From contig NZ_CP116339.1 of assembly GCF_028198165.1 (NCBI RefSeq), forward strand, positions 558,001-622,000: DNA of 64,000 nt, given 5' to 3'. Under the pieces are notes generated by a model, which saw only the letters and a program-made list of their open reading frames with translations, did not search any database and was not told the DNA's origin. The position numbers and the translations under genes were made by a program. Source of the DNA: Pseudoxanthomonas sp. JBR18. Lineage in GTDB: Bacteria; Pseudomonadota; Gammaproteobacteria; Xanthomonadales; Xanthomonadaceae. Each line of letters opens with the position of its first letter. The stretch's first letter is position 1. This document shows positions 45,910 to 56,949 of the stretch, one piece after another.

Positions 45910-46114
45910 GCGGTCGGAAGGATCCAGAGAGCCACGGCCCGGCCCGAGGGCGCGCCATGGCGAAGGCGGCATTCTATCGCAGGGCCTGCCACCCGCGGCC
46001 GCGTCTGTGCTCGCGCTGGACCTGCGCGCTGAACCGCGATGCGCTGCACGACACCCGGCACGTCATGGCCGAGTCGTCTAGGATGCCCGCTCCTCGAAGC
46101 CGACCGACCGCGCC

Positions 46115-47038
46115 ATGCCCTTCCTCGAACTCTCCGTCCCCTGCTCCGAGGCCCAGCAGCCCCGCTACGAGCACGCACTCGAAGACGTCGGCGCCCTGTC
46201 GGTGACCCTGGTCGACGCCGACGCCGAGACCAGCAATGAGCGCGCGATCCTTGAGCCGGGCGTGGGCGAGACCCCGCTGTGGAATGCGCTGGTGCTCACT
46301 GCGCTGTTTCCCGCCGAGGCCGATGCCCTGGTCCTGCTGGCGGCCCTGGAGTCCTTCGATCCCGGGCTGGACTGGACCGGTGCCTCGTTTCGCGCGGTCG
46401 AAGACCAGGACTGGGAGCGCGCCTGGCTGGACCAGTTCCAACCGATGCGCTTCGGCGCGCGGACCTTCATCGTGCCGTGGAACCACGCACTGCCGGACGA
46501 GGCGCAGGATCAGGCGGCCGCGGTGGTCCGGCTCGATCCCGGCCTGGCGTTCGGCTCGGGCACCCACCCGACCACGGCACTGTGCCTGACATGGCTGGAC
46601 GAGCTGGCCGCGGCGGGCCGGCTCGAGCGGCAGCCGGTGCTCGACTTCGGCTGCGGCTCGGGGATCCTGGCGCTGGCCGCCCTGAAACTCGGCGCCGCCC
46701 AGGCCATCGGCGTGGACAACGATCCGCAGGCCCTGCTGGCCACGCACGACAACGCCGAGCGCAACGGCGTCCAGGACCGGTTGCAGGTGTTCCTGCCGCA
46801 GGACGAACCGGTGCAGCGCTATCCGGTCGTGGTCGCCAACATCCTGGCCTCGGCCCTGGACGCGCTGGCCGAGACGCTGGCCGCGCGAGTCGCGCCCGGC
46901 GGACGCATCGCCTTGAGCGGCATCCTGCACGGACAGGAAGACGCCCTGCTCACGCGCTATGCCGCCTGGTTCGACGACTTGCGTGCCACCCGGCAGGACG
47001 ACTGGATGCGGATCGACGGCGTGCGTCGCGACGCGTGA
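46115..47038 (+). CDS. prmA: Ribosomal protein L11 methyltransferase
   Basis: The 307-residue enzyme trimethylates lysines and the N-terminus of ribosomal protein L11. An N-terminal substrate-binding domain (about 1-95) is followed by a class I methyltransferase fold with [12 protein letters not shown] and SAM-binding [17 protein letters not shown], then VANILASAL, the motif IV equivalent. Length and N-terminus ([10 protein letters not shown]) match PrmA. It heads a group with a zinc-ribbon protein, fis and, further on, purHD. Confidence 0.94.
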   Translation: MPFLELSVPCSEAQQPRYEHALEDVGALSVTLVDADAETSNERAILEPGVGETPLWNALVLTALFPAEADALVLLAALESFDPGLDWTGASFRAVEDQDWERAWLDQFQPMRFGARTFIVPWNHALPDEAQDQAAAVVRLDPGLAFGSGTHPTTALCLTWLDELAAAGRLERQPVLDFGCGSGILALAALKLGAAQAIGVDNDPQALLATHDNAERNGVQDRLQVFLPQDEPVQRYPVVVANILASALDALAETLAARVAPGGRIALSGILHGQEDALLTRYAAWFDDLRATRQDDWMRIDGVRRDA

Positions 47039-47084
47039 GTCAGCCGGCTGTCGCCCACGCGCGCGGCCATGGTTGAATACGCCG

Positions 47085-47972
47085 ATGCCGGACCTCTGCC
47101 CGCACTGCCAGCACCCGCTCGCTGCCACAGCGGGCATGGCGCCAACGCATTGCCCCCACTGCGGGCATGCCCTTCCACACGAGTCGGCCCGTGGTCCCAG
47201 TCTGGCCAGCCTGCTGCGCCCGGATACCGATGCCACCTCACCTGTGCCTGCGCCGCGCGTGCAGGCGCCACCCGCGGCCTCCCCCGAGCCGCAGGCCAAC
47301 ATCATCGACCACGGGGGGACCGTGCCAACTGCTTCTTTCGAAGACACGACCGAAAACGCACCTGCCCTGGACCCAGCCGCGCCAGCGACGCAGACGACGG
47401 CATCGCCTGAAGCAGGCACCGACGAGGCGGCGCTTTCCCCGCCAACGGCGGAACCGGCGCCCACCGTGCCCAGCTTCACCCGGGCACGCACCAGACCGCC
47501 GCCGCGCCGCGTGCCGGCGTGGCAGTGGGGCGCGCTGGTCGTGCTCACCTTGTTGCTGGGGCTGCAGCTGTTGATCGCCAACACCTCGCACCTGGCTCAG
47601 GACGCGCGTTGGCGACCGGTGTTGGCGTCGATGTGTGGCCTGCTGCGCTGCACGCTTCCCACCTGGCACGACCCGCAGGCCTACACCATGCTCGCGCGCG
47701 ATGTGCGTCCCGTGCCCGGGCGCACCGGCGTCCTGCAGGTCCGCGCGACCTTCCGCAACGACGCGGCATGGCCACAGCAGTGGCCATCGGTCGGCCTGTC
47801 CCTGTCCGATGCCGATGGACGCGTGGCCGGCGCGCGGATCCTGGTGCCCGATGATTACCTGGACAAGGATCAGGAAAGCACAACGCTTGCGCCAGGACAG
47901 AGCGGCCAGCTCGCCGTCCAGGTGCACGAACCACGCGGAGGCGTCGTCGCCTTCGCGTTCGACTTTCAATGA
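47085..47972 (+). CDS. Zinc-ribbon and DUF3426 membrane protein
   Basis: The 295-residue protein has an N-terminal zinc ribbon with two CPHC pairs (CPHCQHPL and HCPHCGHAL). A long Pro/Thr/Ala-rich disordered linker (about 40-145), one transmembrane helix (about 147-166, WGALVVLTLLLGLQLLIAN) and a C-terminal DUF3426 domain (about 175-295) follow. DUF3426 proteins are widespread beside prmA and fis in gammaproteobacteria; the ribbon is MJ0042-like. The exact role is unknown. Confidence 0.85.
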   Translation: MPDLCPHCQHPLAATAGMAPTHCPHCGHALPHESARGPSLASLLRPDTDATSPVPAPRVQAPPAASPEPQANIIDHGGTVPTASFEDTTENAPALDPAAPATQTTASPEAGTDEAALSPPTAEPAPTVPSFTRARTRPPPRRVPAWQWGALVVLTLLLGLQLLIANTSHLAQDARWRPVLASMCGLLRCTLPTWHDPQAYTMLARDVRPVPGRTGVLQVRATFRNDAAWPQQWPSVGLSLSDADGRVAGARILVPDDYLDKDQESTTLAPGQSGQLAVQVHEPRGGVVAFAFDFQ

Positions 47973-48106
47973 ATGCGACAGATTTGGAAGTTGGGTGATG
48001 CGCGTGGGGCGACCACGCGCTAGACTCCCTCCCCCGCCGCGTTCCGCCACAAGCGTCGATCGCTGGCCGGGCCTCCACTCCGCTGCATCCAGATCCCGGG
48101 GACGCC

Positions 48107-48379
48107 TTGAACGCCGCTTCGACCCGCCAGGACTCCAGTCGTGGCACGCCCAAGTCGCCGTTGCGCGAACACGTTGCACAGTCGGTGCGTCGTTACCTGC
48201 GCGACCTCAATGGCTGCGATGCAGACGATGTCTACGAGATCGTCCTGCGCGAGATGGAAATCCCGCTGTTCGTCGAAGTGCTCAATCACTGCGAAGGCAA
48301 CCAGAGCCGCGCCGCCGCGCTGCTGGGCATCCACCGCGCCACTCTGCGCAAGAAGCTCAAGGACTACGGCCTGGCGTGA
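48107..48379 (+). CDS. fis: Fis-family DNA-binding protein
   Basis: The 90-residue protein has the classical Fis C-terminus: [20 protein letters not shown] and [20 protein letters not shown] form the helix-turn-helix. Fis bends DNA and controls rRNA promoters and chromosome structure. It follows the DUF3426 gene in the same direction. In E. coli fis is preceded by dusB; here the gene order is the one found in Xanthomonadaceae. A short hairpin follows the stop. Confidence 0.93.
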   Translation: MNAASTRQDSSRGTPKSPLREHVAQSVRRYLRDLNGCDADDVYEIVLREMEIPLFVEVLNHCEGNQSRAAALLGIHRATLRKKLKDYGLA

Positions 48380-48387
48380 AGCCCTGT

Positions 48388-48409
48388 CGCAATGCCCCTG
48401 GGCATTGCG
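48388..48409. terminator. Hairpin between fis and the convergent gene
   Basis: CGCAATGCCC and GGGCATTGCG form a near-perfect inverted repeat with a very short loop in the 39-bp gap between two converging stops. It may end both transcripts, though it has no T-run. Confidence 0.55.
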
Positions 48410-48418
48410 CATCGGCCG

Positions 48419-48985
48419 CTATGCGCCGCCTGCCACCAGCACCAACGCCATCACCAGGCACAACGCCTGCAGGCAGGTACAGGCCATCTGCCAGGACAGC
48501 CAGCGCTTGAGACGCGGCCAGGGCGCCACCAGCAACGGCAAGGGCTCAGGCGTCCCGCCGACCTCGGCCAGCATCAGGTCCACCGACAGCGCCACGTCAT
48601 CCACCGCGTCATGCGCCTGGATGGCTTCGCGAAACAAGGCACCGGCCACGTCGGTCCCGAACTGCACTCCCAGCGCGCATCCGAACTGCATCAGCCCGAG
48701 CGCGGCGCTGAACACCAGTGCCCAGCCCACCGCCCCCGACAAGGGGGCCACGCCGGCCAGCGACGGCAACAGCAGCGCCGCGGCGGCCAGGGCCAGCAGC
48801 AGCGCCGACAGCGAGCGCAACGGTGCGGACAAGCGCAGCCAGGCCAGCATGACCTGGGGAGAGGCGGCAGGCGCTGGCGCGGACGCCAGCACGGCAAGCG
48901 ATTGACTCGCCGGCCGGGGCGATGGCGCGCCCTGAGACGAGGCCCCCTGGATCCGGTCGGCGCTGTGCTTGTTGAGTCCTGGCAT
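48419..48985 (-). CDS. Hypothetical membrane protein
   Basis: The 188-residue protein (ATG at 48985, [11 protein letters not shown]) has a polar, Ser/Pro-rich N-terminal 45 residues and three probable transmembrane helices: [40 protein letters not shown], and a last one at the C-terminus ([17 protein letters not shown]). No family recognised. It lies alone between fis and purH on the opposite strand. Confidence 0.65.
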   Translation of the reverse strand: MPGLNKHSADRIQGASSQGAPSPRPASQSLAVLASAPAPAASPQVMLAWLRLSAPLRSLSALLLALAAAALLLPSLAGVAPLSGAVGWALVFSAALGLMQFGCALGVQFGTDVAGALFREAIQAHDAVDDVALSVDLMLAEVGGTPEPLPLLVAPWPRLKRWLSWQMACTCLQALCLVMALVLVAGGA

Positions 48986-49179
48986 CGCATTCCCCCTGGC
49001 AGCGGGCCGGTCGGCCGCCACTCCGCGCGAGCCTAGCGCTTCGCGCGCAAAAAGCCATGGCGCGGTGCGCGTCGCGTGCCCTGCGTCTCATTCCCGCCAT
49101 GGCGGGGCCTGCGCCACCGCGCCGGGCCCGGCTCGCTCGGGCCTTACACTATGCGGCCGCTCCGTCACCCTCCGCTCCC

Positions 49180-50766
<1,587 letters not shown>

Positions 50767-50903
50767 TTCCGGCTGCGCCGGCATCAATCCCAAAGTTCGC
50801 TGCGCAAACTTCGGGCCCCGGCCTTGCGTTTCCACACCCCTATTCGCGCCATAGGCGCGAATCGCCCCCTCACTCAGGGGGCTCCACTTTCGGAGACATT
50901 GCG

Positions 50904-52193
50904 ATGAAAGTCCTCGTCATCGGTGCAGGCGGCCGCGAACACGCCCTGGCCTGGAAGCTGGCCCAGTCTCCTCGTGTCAGTGAGGTGCTGGTCGCGCCTG
51001 GCAACGCCGGCACCGCTACGGAAGATCGCTGCCGCAATGTGCCGGTCAAGGTGACCGACATCGCTGGCTTGCTGAAGCTCGCCCAGGACGAAAACGTGGG
51101 GCTGACCGTGGTTGGTCCGGAAGTGCCGCTGGTGGCCGGGGTGGTCGACGCCTTCCGCGATGCGGGCTTGCGCATCTTCGGGCCGACCGCCGCCGCCGCA
51201 CAGCTGGAAGGCAGCAAGGCCTTCGCCAAGGACTTCCTCGCCCGCCACGGCATCCCCACCGCGTTCTACCAAGTGCATACCGAGCTCGATGCCGCGCTGG
51301 CCTACGTGCGCGACAAGGGCGCGCCGATCGTGATCAAGGCCGATGGTCTGGCCGCGGGCAAGGGGGTGGTGGTGGCCATGACCCTGGCGGAAGCCGAAGC
51401 CGCCGTGCGCGACATGCTCTCGGGCAATGCGTTCGGCGATGCTGGCGCGCGCGTGGTGATCGAGGAATTCCTCGATGGCGAGGAAGCCAGCTTCATCTCC
51501 ATGGTCGATGGCGTGACCGCACTGCCGATGGCCACCAGCCAGGACCACAAACGCGTCGGCGACGGCGATACCGGCCCCAACACCGGCGGCATGGGCGCGT
51601 ACTCGCCCGCGCCGGTGGTCACCCCCGAGGTCCACGCGCGCGTCATGCGCGAGGTGGTCAACCCGACCGTGGCCGGCATGGCGGCCGATGGCGTGCCGTT
51701 CACCGGCTTCCTCTATGCCGGGCTGATGATCGATGCCAGCGGCGCGCCGAAAGTCATTGAGTTCAACGTGCGCTTCGGCGACCCGGAAACCCAGCCGGTG
51801 ATGCTGCGCCTGCAGTCGGACCTGGTGGACCTGGTGGACGCGGCCATCGACGGCAAGCTGGAGGTGACCGAGGCGCAGTGGGATCCGCGTCCGTCGCTGG
51901 GCGTGGTGATCGCCGCGGCGCCCTACCCCGAAACGCCGGTGACCGGCGAGATCATCACCGGCCTGGACACCGTGCCGGCCACGGCCAAGGTCTTCCACGC
52001 CGGGACCGCCTTGAATGCGGACGGCGACGTGATCAGTGCCGGCGGCCGCGTGCTGTGCGTGGCCGCGCTGGGCGACAGCGTGTCCGACGCGCAGCGCGCG
52101 GCGTATGCCGGTGTCGCAGCCATTGCCTGGCCCCATGCCTTCCATCGCACCGACATTGGCTGGCGCGCGGTCGCACGCGAACAGGCGCACTGA
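50904..52193 (+). CDS. purD: Phosphoribosylamine-glycine ligase
   Basis: The 429-residue ATP-grasp enzyme joins glycine to phosphoribosylamine in purine synthesis. It has the family N-terminus MKVLVIGAGGREHALAWKL, VVGPEVPLVAGVVDAF, the grasp loop IKADGLAAGKGVVVA and the metal-binding EFNVRFGDPETQ. CGGAGA precedes the ATG. It is probably cotranscribed with purH and ends at a strong hairpin. Confidence 0.97.
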   Translation: MKVLVIGAGGREHALAWKLAQSPRVSEVLVAPGNAGTATEDRCRNVPVKVTDIAGLLKLAQDENVGLTVVGPEVPLVAGVVDAFRDAGLRIFGPTAAAAQLEGSKAFAKDFLARHGIPTAFYQVHTELDAALAYVRDKGAPIVIKADGLAAGKGVVVAMTLAEAEAAVRDMLSGNAFGDAGARVVIEEFLDGEEASFISMVDGVTALPMATSQDHKRVGDGDTGPNTGGMGAYSPAPVVTPEVHARVMREVVNPTVAGMAADGVPFTGFLYAGLMIDASGAPKVIEFNVRFGDPETQPVMLRLQSDLVDLVDAAIDGKLEVTEAQWDPRPSLGVVIAAAPYPETPVTGEIITGLDTVPATAKVFHAGTALNADGDVISAGGRVLCVAALGDSVSDAQRAAYAGVAAIAWPHAFHRTDIGWRAVAREQAH

Positions 52194-52222
52194 GCGCCAC
52201 GCCCCCGCCGCTGGCTTGTGGA

Positions 52223-52246
52223 ACGACGCGCCTTCGGGCGCGTCGT
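52223..52246 (+). terminator. Terminator after purD
   Basis: ACGACGCGCC pairs with GGCGCGTCGT around four bases, followed by CGTTTCC, 30 bp after the purD stop. It separates purHD from the PQQ dehydrogenase group. Between it and 52533 I see no gene. Confidence 0.75.
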
Positions 52247-52401
52247 CGTTTCCTGGCGGGGGATCAGATGCCCTTCGGTCCGACCGTCCGGCAGGATCGA
52301 TTCCGCTTTTTGCGCGCCGGATGCTTTGCAGTGCAGCAAATGCACAACGCCGCAGTGCATCACGAATTTCCCTAAAACGCTGAAATAAAGGGTTTTTTCA
52401 A

Positions 52402-52433
52402 TTACTTCCCCCATGTGATCGGATACTCCCCCC
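52402..52433 (+). promoter_or_regulatory. Direct repeat TACTyCCCCC upstream of the PQQ dehydrogenase
   Basis: TACTTCCCCC (52403-52412) and TACTCCCCCC (52424-52433) are spaced 21 bp start to start, two turns of the helix, and end 100 bp before the xoxF-like ATG. This spacing is typical of activator sites. An AT-rich stretch with a T6 run lies just upstream. The binding protein is unknown. Confidence 0.45.
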
Positions 52434-52532
52434 GACTATGTTGGCAACACCGGTTTGACGGGACTAGGCTCGCCCCCACGCCATCGCGCCATGCATGGCG
52501 ACTAGCTGGTCCACATATCACCGGAGGGGTGT

Positions 52533-54545
52533 ATGTCCATGCTTTCCAACGCGTCTCGAATCGCCGCGCCGCTCATCCTGACGGCCGCCGCACTCTCCCT
52601 CGCCGCCTGCGGCAAACACGACGAGCAATCCACCGCACAGACCCCCACGGCAGCGCCGCCGGCCAGCAGTCCGCCGCCGGCCGCCGTGGTCGATACCGAT
52701 GCCGAGTTCCAGGCCAATGCTGCCAAACCCGAGAACTGGGGCGGGATCGGGCGGGACTTCGCATTGACCCGCCATAGTCCGCTGTCGGACATCAACACCG
52801 ACAACGTCAAGAACCTCAAGATGTCCTGGGAGATGAAGAGCGGCGCGACCCGTGGCCACGAGGGCCAGCCGCTGGTGATCGACGGGGTGATGTACACCGT
52901 CAGTGCCTATCCCAACATCGTGCATGCCATCGACGTCTCCCAGCCGGGCGAGCACAAGGAGCTGTGGAGCTATACCCCGGACCAGGACGAGCGCTCGGTC
53001 GCCGTTGCCTGTTGCGATACGGTCAACCGTGGCGGCTCCTACGCCGATGGCAAGTTCGTCTTCAACAGCCTGTCCGGCGAGGTCATCGCCCTGGACGCCA
53101 AGACCGGCAAGGTGGCCTGGAAATACAAGGGCGCCGACCCGGGCAAGGGCGAGACCATGACCATGGCGCCGATCATCGCCGACGGTAAGGTGATCGCCGG
53201 CATCTCGGGCAACGAGTTCGGCGTGCGGGGCCGCGTGGAAGCGCTCAACCTGGCCGACGGCAAGCCGGTGTGGACCTGCCATGCCACTGGCACCGACAAG
53301 GACATCTGCCTGGGCCCGGACTTCAACAAGGCCCACCCCGAATACGGCCAGCTGGGCGATCTGGGGGTCAAGACCTATCCGGACGACGAATGGCAGCGCG
53401 GCGGCGGCGCGGCATGGGGCTGGTACAGCTACGATCCCAAGCTGAAGCTGGTCTACATCGGCACCGGCAACCCCGGGCTGTGGAGCCCGAGCTATCGCTG
53501 CGGCGCCAAGCCGGTCACCCAGGAGGCCTGCAACAACGGCGACTGGGACAACAAGTGGTCGATGACCATCTTCGCCCGCAACGTGGATACCGGCGAGGCG
53601 GTGTGGGGCTACCAGATGACCCCGTTCGACCAGTGGGACTACGACGGCATCAACGAGCCGATCCTGGTGGACATGGACATCGACGGCAAGCAGGTGCCCT
53701 CGCTGGTGACCTTCAACCGCAATGGTCACGCCTACGTCCTGGACCGGCGTGACGGCACCCTGCTGCGCGCCCACACCTATGGCCCGGTGGACTGGGCCGA
53801 GCGCATCGACATGAAGACCGGTCGCCCGGTCAAGGTCGCGGCGCATTCGCCGCTGGAGGTGGGCAAGATGGTCTCGGCCTCGCCCTCGGCGATGGGCACC
53901 AAGGACCAGCAGCCGTGCTCGGTCGATCCCAAGCAGCCGAACATCTTCTTCTGCGGCACCAACAACTGGTACATGGAACTGACCCCGCAGGAACGCGGCC
54001 GCACCATGCAGGGCATGCCGTACGTGTTCGCCAACGTGGCGATGAAGCCGCACAAGCCCGGCGCGCTGGGCATCGTCAAGGCCTTCGACGTGCTGACCGG
54101 CAAGGAGAAGTGGAGCATCGAGGAGAAGTTCCCGACCTGGAGCGGCACCCTGGTGACCGATGGCGGGCTGGTGTTCTACGGCACGCTCGATGGCTGGTTC
54201 CGCGCGGTGGATGAGGAAACCGGCAAGAAGCTGTGGGAGACCAAGCTGCCCAGCGGCGTCATCGGCAACCCGATCGCCTACAAAGTCGGCAACGAGCAGT
54301 ACGTGGCGGTCTACTCGGGCATCGGCGGCTGGATCGGCCTGCCCATCGCCGGAGGTCTGGATCCCAGCGATCCGTATGGCGCCCTGGGCGCGGCGGGCCT
54401 GGCCTTCAAGAACGGGTTCGACAAGATCCCGCTCGGCGGCATGGTCCACGTGTTCCACCTGGGCACCGATGGCGTGCCGGACGGTGCAGCGTCCAAGGCC
54501 ACCGCCTCGACCCAGACCGCGAAGGGCACCACGCCCGCCTCCTGA
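52533..54545 (+). CDS. xoxF: XoxF-type (lanthanide) PQQ-dependent alcohol dehydrogenase, lipoprotein form
   Basis: The 670-residue periplasmic quinoprotein oxidises primary alcohols. It has the adjacent Cys pair C160-C161 (AVACCDTVNRGG) that contacts PQQ and repeated beta-propeller W-motifs. The active site reads DQWDYDG: catalytic Asp369 plus Asp371. The second Asp replaces the Ala of calcium-type MxaF and is the accepted marker of lanthanide-dependent XoxF enzymes. Unusually, a lipobox (LAAC, Cys26) and a Pro/Ala-rich tether (27-55) replace the ordinary cleavable signal. XoxJ-, cytochrome- and propeller-like genes follow. The natural substrate (methanol or another alcohol) cannot be read. 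Confidence 0.88.
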   Translation: MSMLSNASRIAAPLILTAAALSLAACGKHDEQSTAQTPTAAPPASSPPPAAVVDTDAEFQANAAKPENWGGIGRDFALTRHSPLSDINTDNVKNLKMSWEMKSGATRGHEGQPLVIDGVMYTVSAYPNIVHAIDVSQPGEHKELWSYTPDQDERSVAVACCDTVNRGGSYADGKFVFNSLSGEVIALDAKTGKVAWKYKGADPGKGETMTMAPIIADGKVIAGISGNEFGVRGRVEALNLADGKPVWTCHATGTDKDICLGPDFNKAHPEYGQLGDLGVKTYPDDEWQRGGGAAWGWYSYDPKLKLVYIGTGNPGLWSPSYRCGAKPVTQEACNNGDWDNKWSMTIFARNVDTGEAVWGYQMTPFDQWDYDGINEPILVDMDIDGKQVPSLVTFNRNGHAYVLDRRDGTLLRAHTYGPVDWAERIDMKTGRPVKVAAHSPLEVGKMVSASPSAMGTKDQQPCSVDPKQPNIFFCGTNNWYMELTPQERGRTMQGMPYVFANVAMKPHKPGALGIVKAFDVLTGKEKWSIEEKFPTWSGTLVTDGGLVFYGTLDGWFRAVDEETGKKLWETKLPSGVIGNPIAYKVGNEQYVAVYSGIGGWIGLPIAGGLDPSDPYGALGAAGLAFKNGFDKIPLGGMVHVFHLGTDGVPDGAASKATASTQTAKGTTPAS

Positions 54546-54566
54546 TCCGCACCGACGGATCGTTCG

Positions 54567-54593
54567 GAAGCGGCGGCCAGGCGCCGCCGCTTC
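54567..54593. terminator. Intergenic hairpin between the dehydrogenase and XoxJ-like genes
   Basis: GAAGCGGCGGC and GCCGCCGCTTC make a perfect 11-bp stem with a CAGGC loop in the 74-bp gap. There is no T-run, so it may stabilise the dehydrogenase mRNA or lower downstream expression rather than end the operon. Confidence 0.6.
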
Positions 54594-54619
54594 ACCCCCC
54601 ATTGTTCCAGGCTCGCACC

Positions 54620-56278
54620 ATGCGTACTCCCCATCTGATCCTGGCCGCCGGCGCGCTCGCGCTCGGCGCCTGTTCGCCATCCTCCTCTTCCTCCGACGCC
54701 GCCTCGACAGGCGCCAAGCAAGCCCCCGCAGCGGCCGCCTCGCCTGCCCTGGCGCAGACCGACACCAGCGGCCCGGCGCTGCGCATCTGCGCCGACCCGG
54801 GCAACATGCCACTGTCCAACCAGGCCGGCGAGGGTTACCAGAACAAGATCGCCCAGGTCCTGGGCAAGTCCATGGGCCTGCCGGTGAAGTACTACTGGCG
54901 CACCTACTACGAACGCGGCCTGGCCCGCGGCACCGTCAACAGCGGCAAGTGCGACGTGCTGATGGACATGCCGGCCGATTACGAGATGGGCCTGACCACC
55001 AAGCCCTACTTCCGCTCGACCTACGTGCTGGTCAGCAGCGGGGACGCTCCGCTCAAGCCCACCTCGCTGGATGATCCAGCCCTCAAGCAGGCCAGGATCG
55101 GCGTCTTCCAGAGTTCGCCCGCGCGTGGTGCGCTGTACGACCACGGCATCAAGGGCGAGGTGCAGTATCTGTTCTACGACTCGGCCCGCAATCCGGAAGA
55201 ACACCCCGCACGCCTGGTCGAACAGGTCGCCAAGGGCAAGCTGGACGCCGTCGAATCCTGGGGCCCGGTGGCCGGTTACTACGTCAAGCGCAACCAGCTG
55301 ACCATGGTGCCGCTCAATCGCATGAGCGATACGGTGCTCGAATATTCCATGTCGCTGGCCGTGAGCAAGGACAACAAGGCACTGCGCGACAGGCTGGACC
55401 AGGCCCTGGTCGAGAACCGCGATGCGATCCGCGCCATCCTCACCGAGTACGACGTCCCGCTGGTGGCCTGCGCCGACTGCGTGATTTCCGGCGAGGTGCC
55501 CACGCATGGGCCCTACGCGCCGCCTCCGCCGTTCCAGGACCAGCCGGTCTCCGATCCGCAGGTCCTGGCGCAGATGCAGGCGCGCATCCGTGCCGGCGCC
55601 TCGCCCGAGGCCGAGTTGGGCGCGGCGGTGGCCGCCAACGATCCGGACCGGGTGCGCTGGCTGCTGGCCCATGGCGCCAACGGCGACGCCCTGGACGATC
55701 AGGGCCGGCTGCCGCTGCAGCACGCCATCCGCCTGCGCGAGCTGGCCGTCGGCGATGCCCTGCTCAATGGCGGCGCCAAGCTGGAGGCACGCGACGGAGA
55801 TGGTTGGACACCGTTAATGACCGCACTGTGGACCGGCGATGCCGACACCGTCGACTGGCTGCTGCGCAAGCGGCCCAGGCTAAATGTGGTGTCCACCGAT
55901 GGCTGGACCCCGCTGTCGGTGGCCATCCATAACGGCGACGAAGCCCTGGTGGCCAAGCTGCTGGATGCCGGGGCGCCGCCGGCGCAGGTCAATCCTGCGG
56001 GCTTCACCCCGCTGATGTTCGCCGCGGTGGAAAACCAGCCTGGCACCGTGCAGCGGCTGCTGGAGGCCAAGGTGCCAGTCGACCACGCCAACCAGGCCGG
56101 CATCACCGCCCTGATGCTGGCCGTGGCCGCCCATCGCCAGGACCTGGCGCGCACGCTGATCGACGCCGGTGCCGACCCCAACCACCGCGATGAAAAGGGC
56201 GACAGCGCGCTCAGCCTGGCCCGCCAATCGGGCGATGCCGACTTGCTGGCCCTGGTCTCCGCGCAAATCCCCCACTGA
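54620..56278 (+). CDS. XoxJ/MxaJ-like binding protein fused to an ankyrin-repeat domain (lipoprotein)
   Basis: The 552-residue protein has a lipobox (LGAC, Cys18). A solute-binding-protein domain follows (about 50-300): LRICADPGNMPLSNQAGEGY, KYYWRTYYERG, GKCDVLMDMPADYEMGLTTK and PYFRSTYVL are hallmarks of the quinoprotein-dehydrogenase-associated family (MxaJ/XoxJ). A linker with a CADC pair and a Pro-rich hinge leads to about six ankyrin repeats (about 330-552, e.g. DGWTPLMTALWTGDADTV and ADPNHRDEKGDSALSL). MxaJ/XoxJ proteins are thought to help activate the dehydrogenase. An ankyrin fusion is not usual for the family. It follows the xoxF-like gene directly. Confidence 0.85.
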   Translation: MRTPHLILAAGALALGACSPSSSSSDAASTGAKQAPAAAASPALAQTDTSGPALRICADPGNMPLSNQAGEGYQNKIAQVLGKSMGLPVKYYWRTYYERGLARGTVNSGKCDVLMDMPADYEMGLTTKPYFRSTYVLVSSGDAPLKPTSLDDPALKQARIGVFQSSPARGALYDHGIKGEVQYLFYDSARNPEEHPARLVEQVAKGKLDAVESWGPVAGYYVKRNQLTMVPLNRMSDTVLEYSMSLAVSKDNKALRDRLDQALVENRDAIRAILTEYDVPLVACADCVISGEVPTHGPYAPPPPFQDQPVSDPQVLAQMQARIRAGASPEAELGAAVAANDPDRVRWLLAHGANGDALDDQGRLPLQHAIRLRELAVGDALLNGGAKLEARDGDGWTPLMTALWTGDADTVDWLLRKRPRLNVVSTDGWTPLSVAIHNGDEALVAKLLDAGAPPAQVNPAGFTPLMFAAVENQPGTVQRLLEAKVPVDHANQAGITALMLAVAAHRQDLARTLIDAGADPNHRDEKGDSALSLARQSGDADLLALVSAQIPH

Positions 56279-56328
56279 TCCCTGTCCCACGTCCTGCGCA
56301 AGCGAACAGCAACAGAAAAGGAATCTCC

Positions 56329-56949
56329 ATGTTCGACGCAACACGCAAAGCGTTCAAACCCCTGCTGGTCGTGCCGGCGATGGTCCTGGCGCTGGCCGCC
56401 TGCGGTGAAAAGGCCCAGCCGGCCGCCGCCACGCCGACGGCCTCGACGCCCGCCGTACCTGAAACGACCGCACCCGCGGCCTCGGCGCCGGCCGCGCCCG
56501 AGGCCAATGCCACCGCGACCGCAGCACCAGCCGCCGCGCCCACGCCGGTCCCGCACATCGACAACATCCAGGTGAATCCAACGCTGGTGGCCGAGGGCAA
56601 GAAGCTGTTCTTCACCGCAGGCTGCAACGCCTGCCACGGCGGCACCGGCGGAGGCGGCATGTGCCCGCCGCTGACCAACAAGGTCTGGGTCTACGGCAGC
56701 GACGACAGCACCCTGCACGCACTGATCAAGGAAGGTTCCCAGGCCATGCAGACCACCCACGGGCTCAAGCGCGTGGGCCACGAGAACGTGGTCGGCATCA
56801 TGCCCGCGTTCGGGCCGATCCTGAGCGATGAGGAGATCAACAAGATCATGGCCTTCATCCACTCCATCAATCCCGACGCCGGCAAGGGCCAGACGCCGAC
56901 GGCGGCGGGCGAGGCTGCGGCGCCGGCCGCTGCCGGCAGCGGCTCGTGA
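56329..56949 (+). CDS. Mono-haem cytochrome c lipoprotein, probable electron acceptor of the dehydrogenase
   Basis: The 206-residue protein has a lipobox (LAAC, Cys25), a Pro/Ala/Thr-rich tether of about 50 residues and a class I cytochrome c domain with haem site C99-NA-C102-H103 and probable axial Met158 (IMPAFGP). An Ala/Gly-rich tail ends the protein. In Xox systems a c-type cytochrome (XoxG) takes electrons from the reduced PQQ; this gene holds that position. AAAAGGAAT precedes the ATG. Its stop overlaps the next start (GTGA). Confidence 0.88.
   Translation: MFDATRKAFKPLLVVPAMVLALAACGEKAQPAAATPTASTPAVPETTAPAASAPAAPEANATATAAPAAAPTPVPHIDNIQVNPTLVAEGKKLFFTAGCNACHGGTGGGGMCPPLTNKVWVYGSDDSTLHALIKEGSQAMQTTHGLKRVGHENVVGIMPAFGPILSDEEINKIMAFIHSINPDAGKGQTPTAAGEAAAPAAAGSGS

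Noticed and set aside
52533..54545. MxaF (calcium methanol dehydrogenase large subunit)
   Set aside because: The active-site sequence is WDYDG rather than WDYAG, and there is no small-subunit (mxaI) gene.
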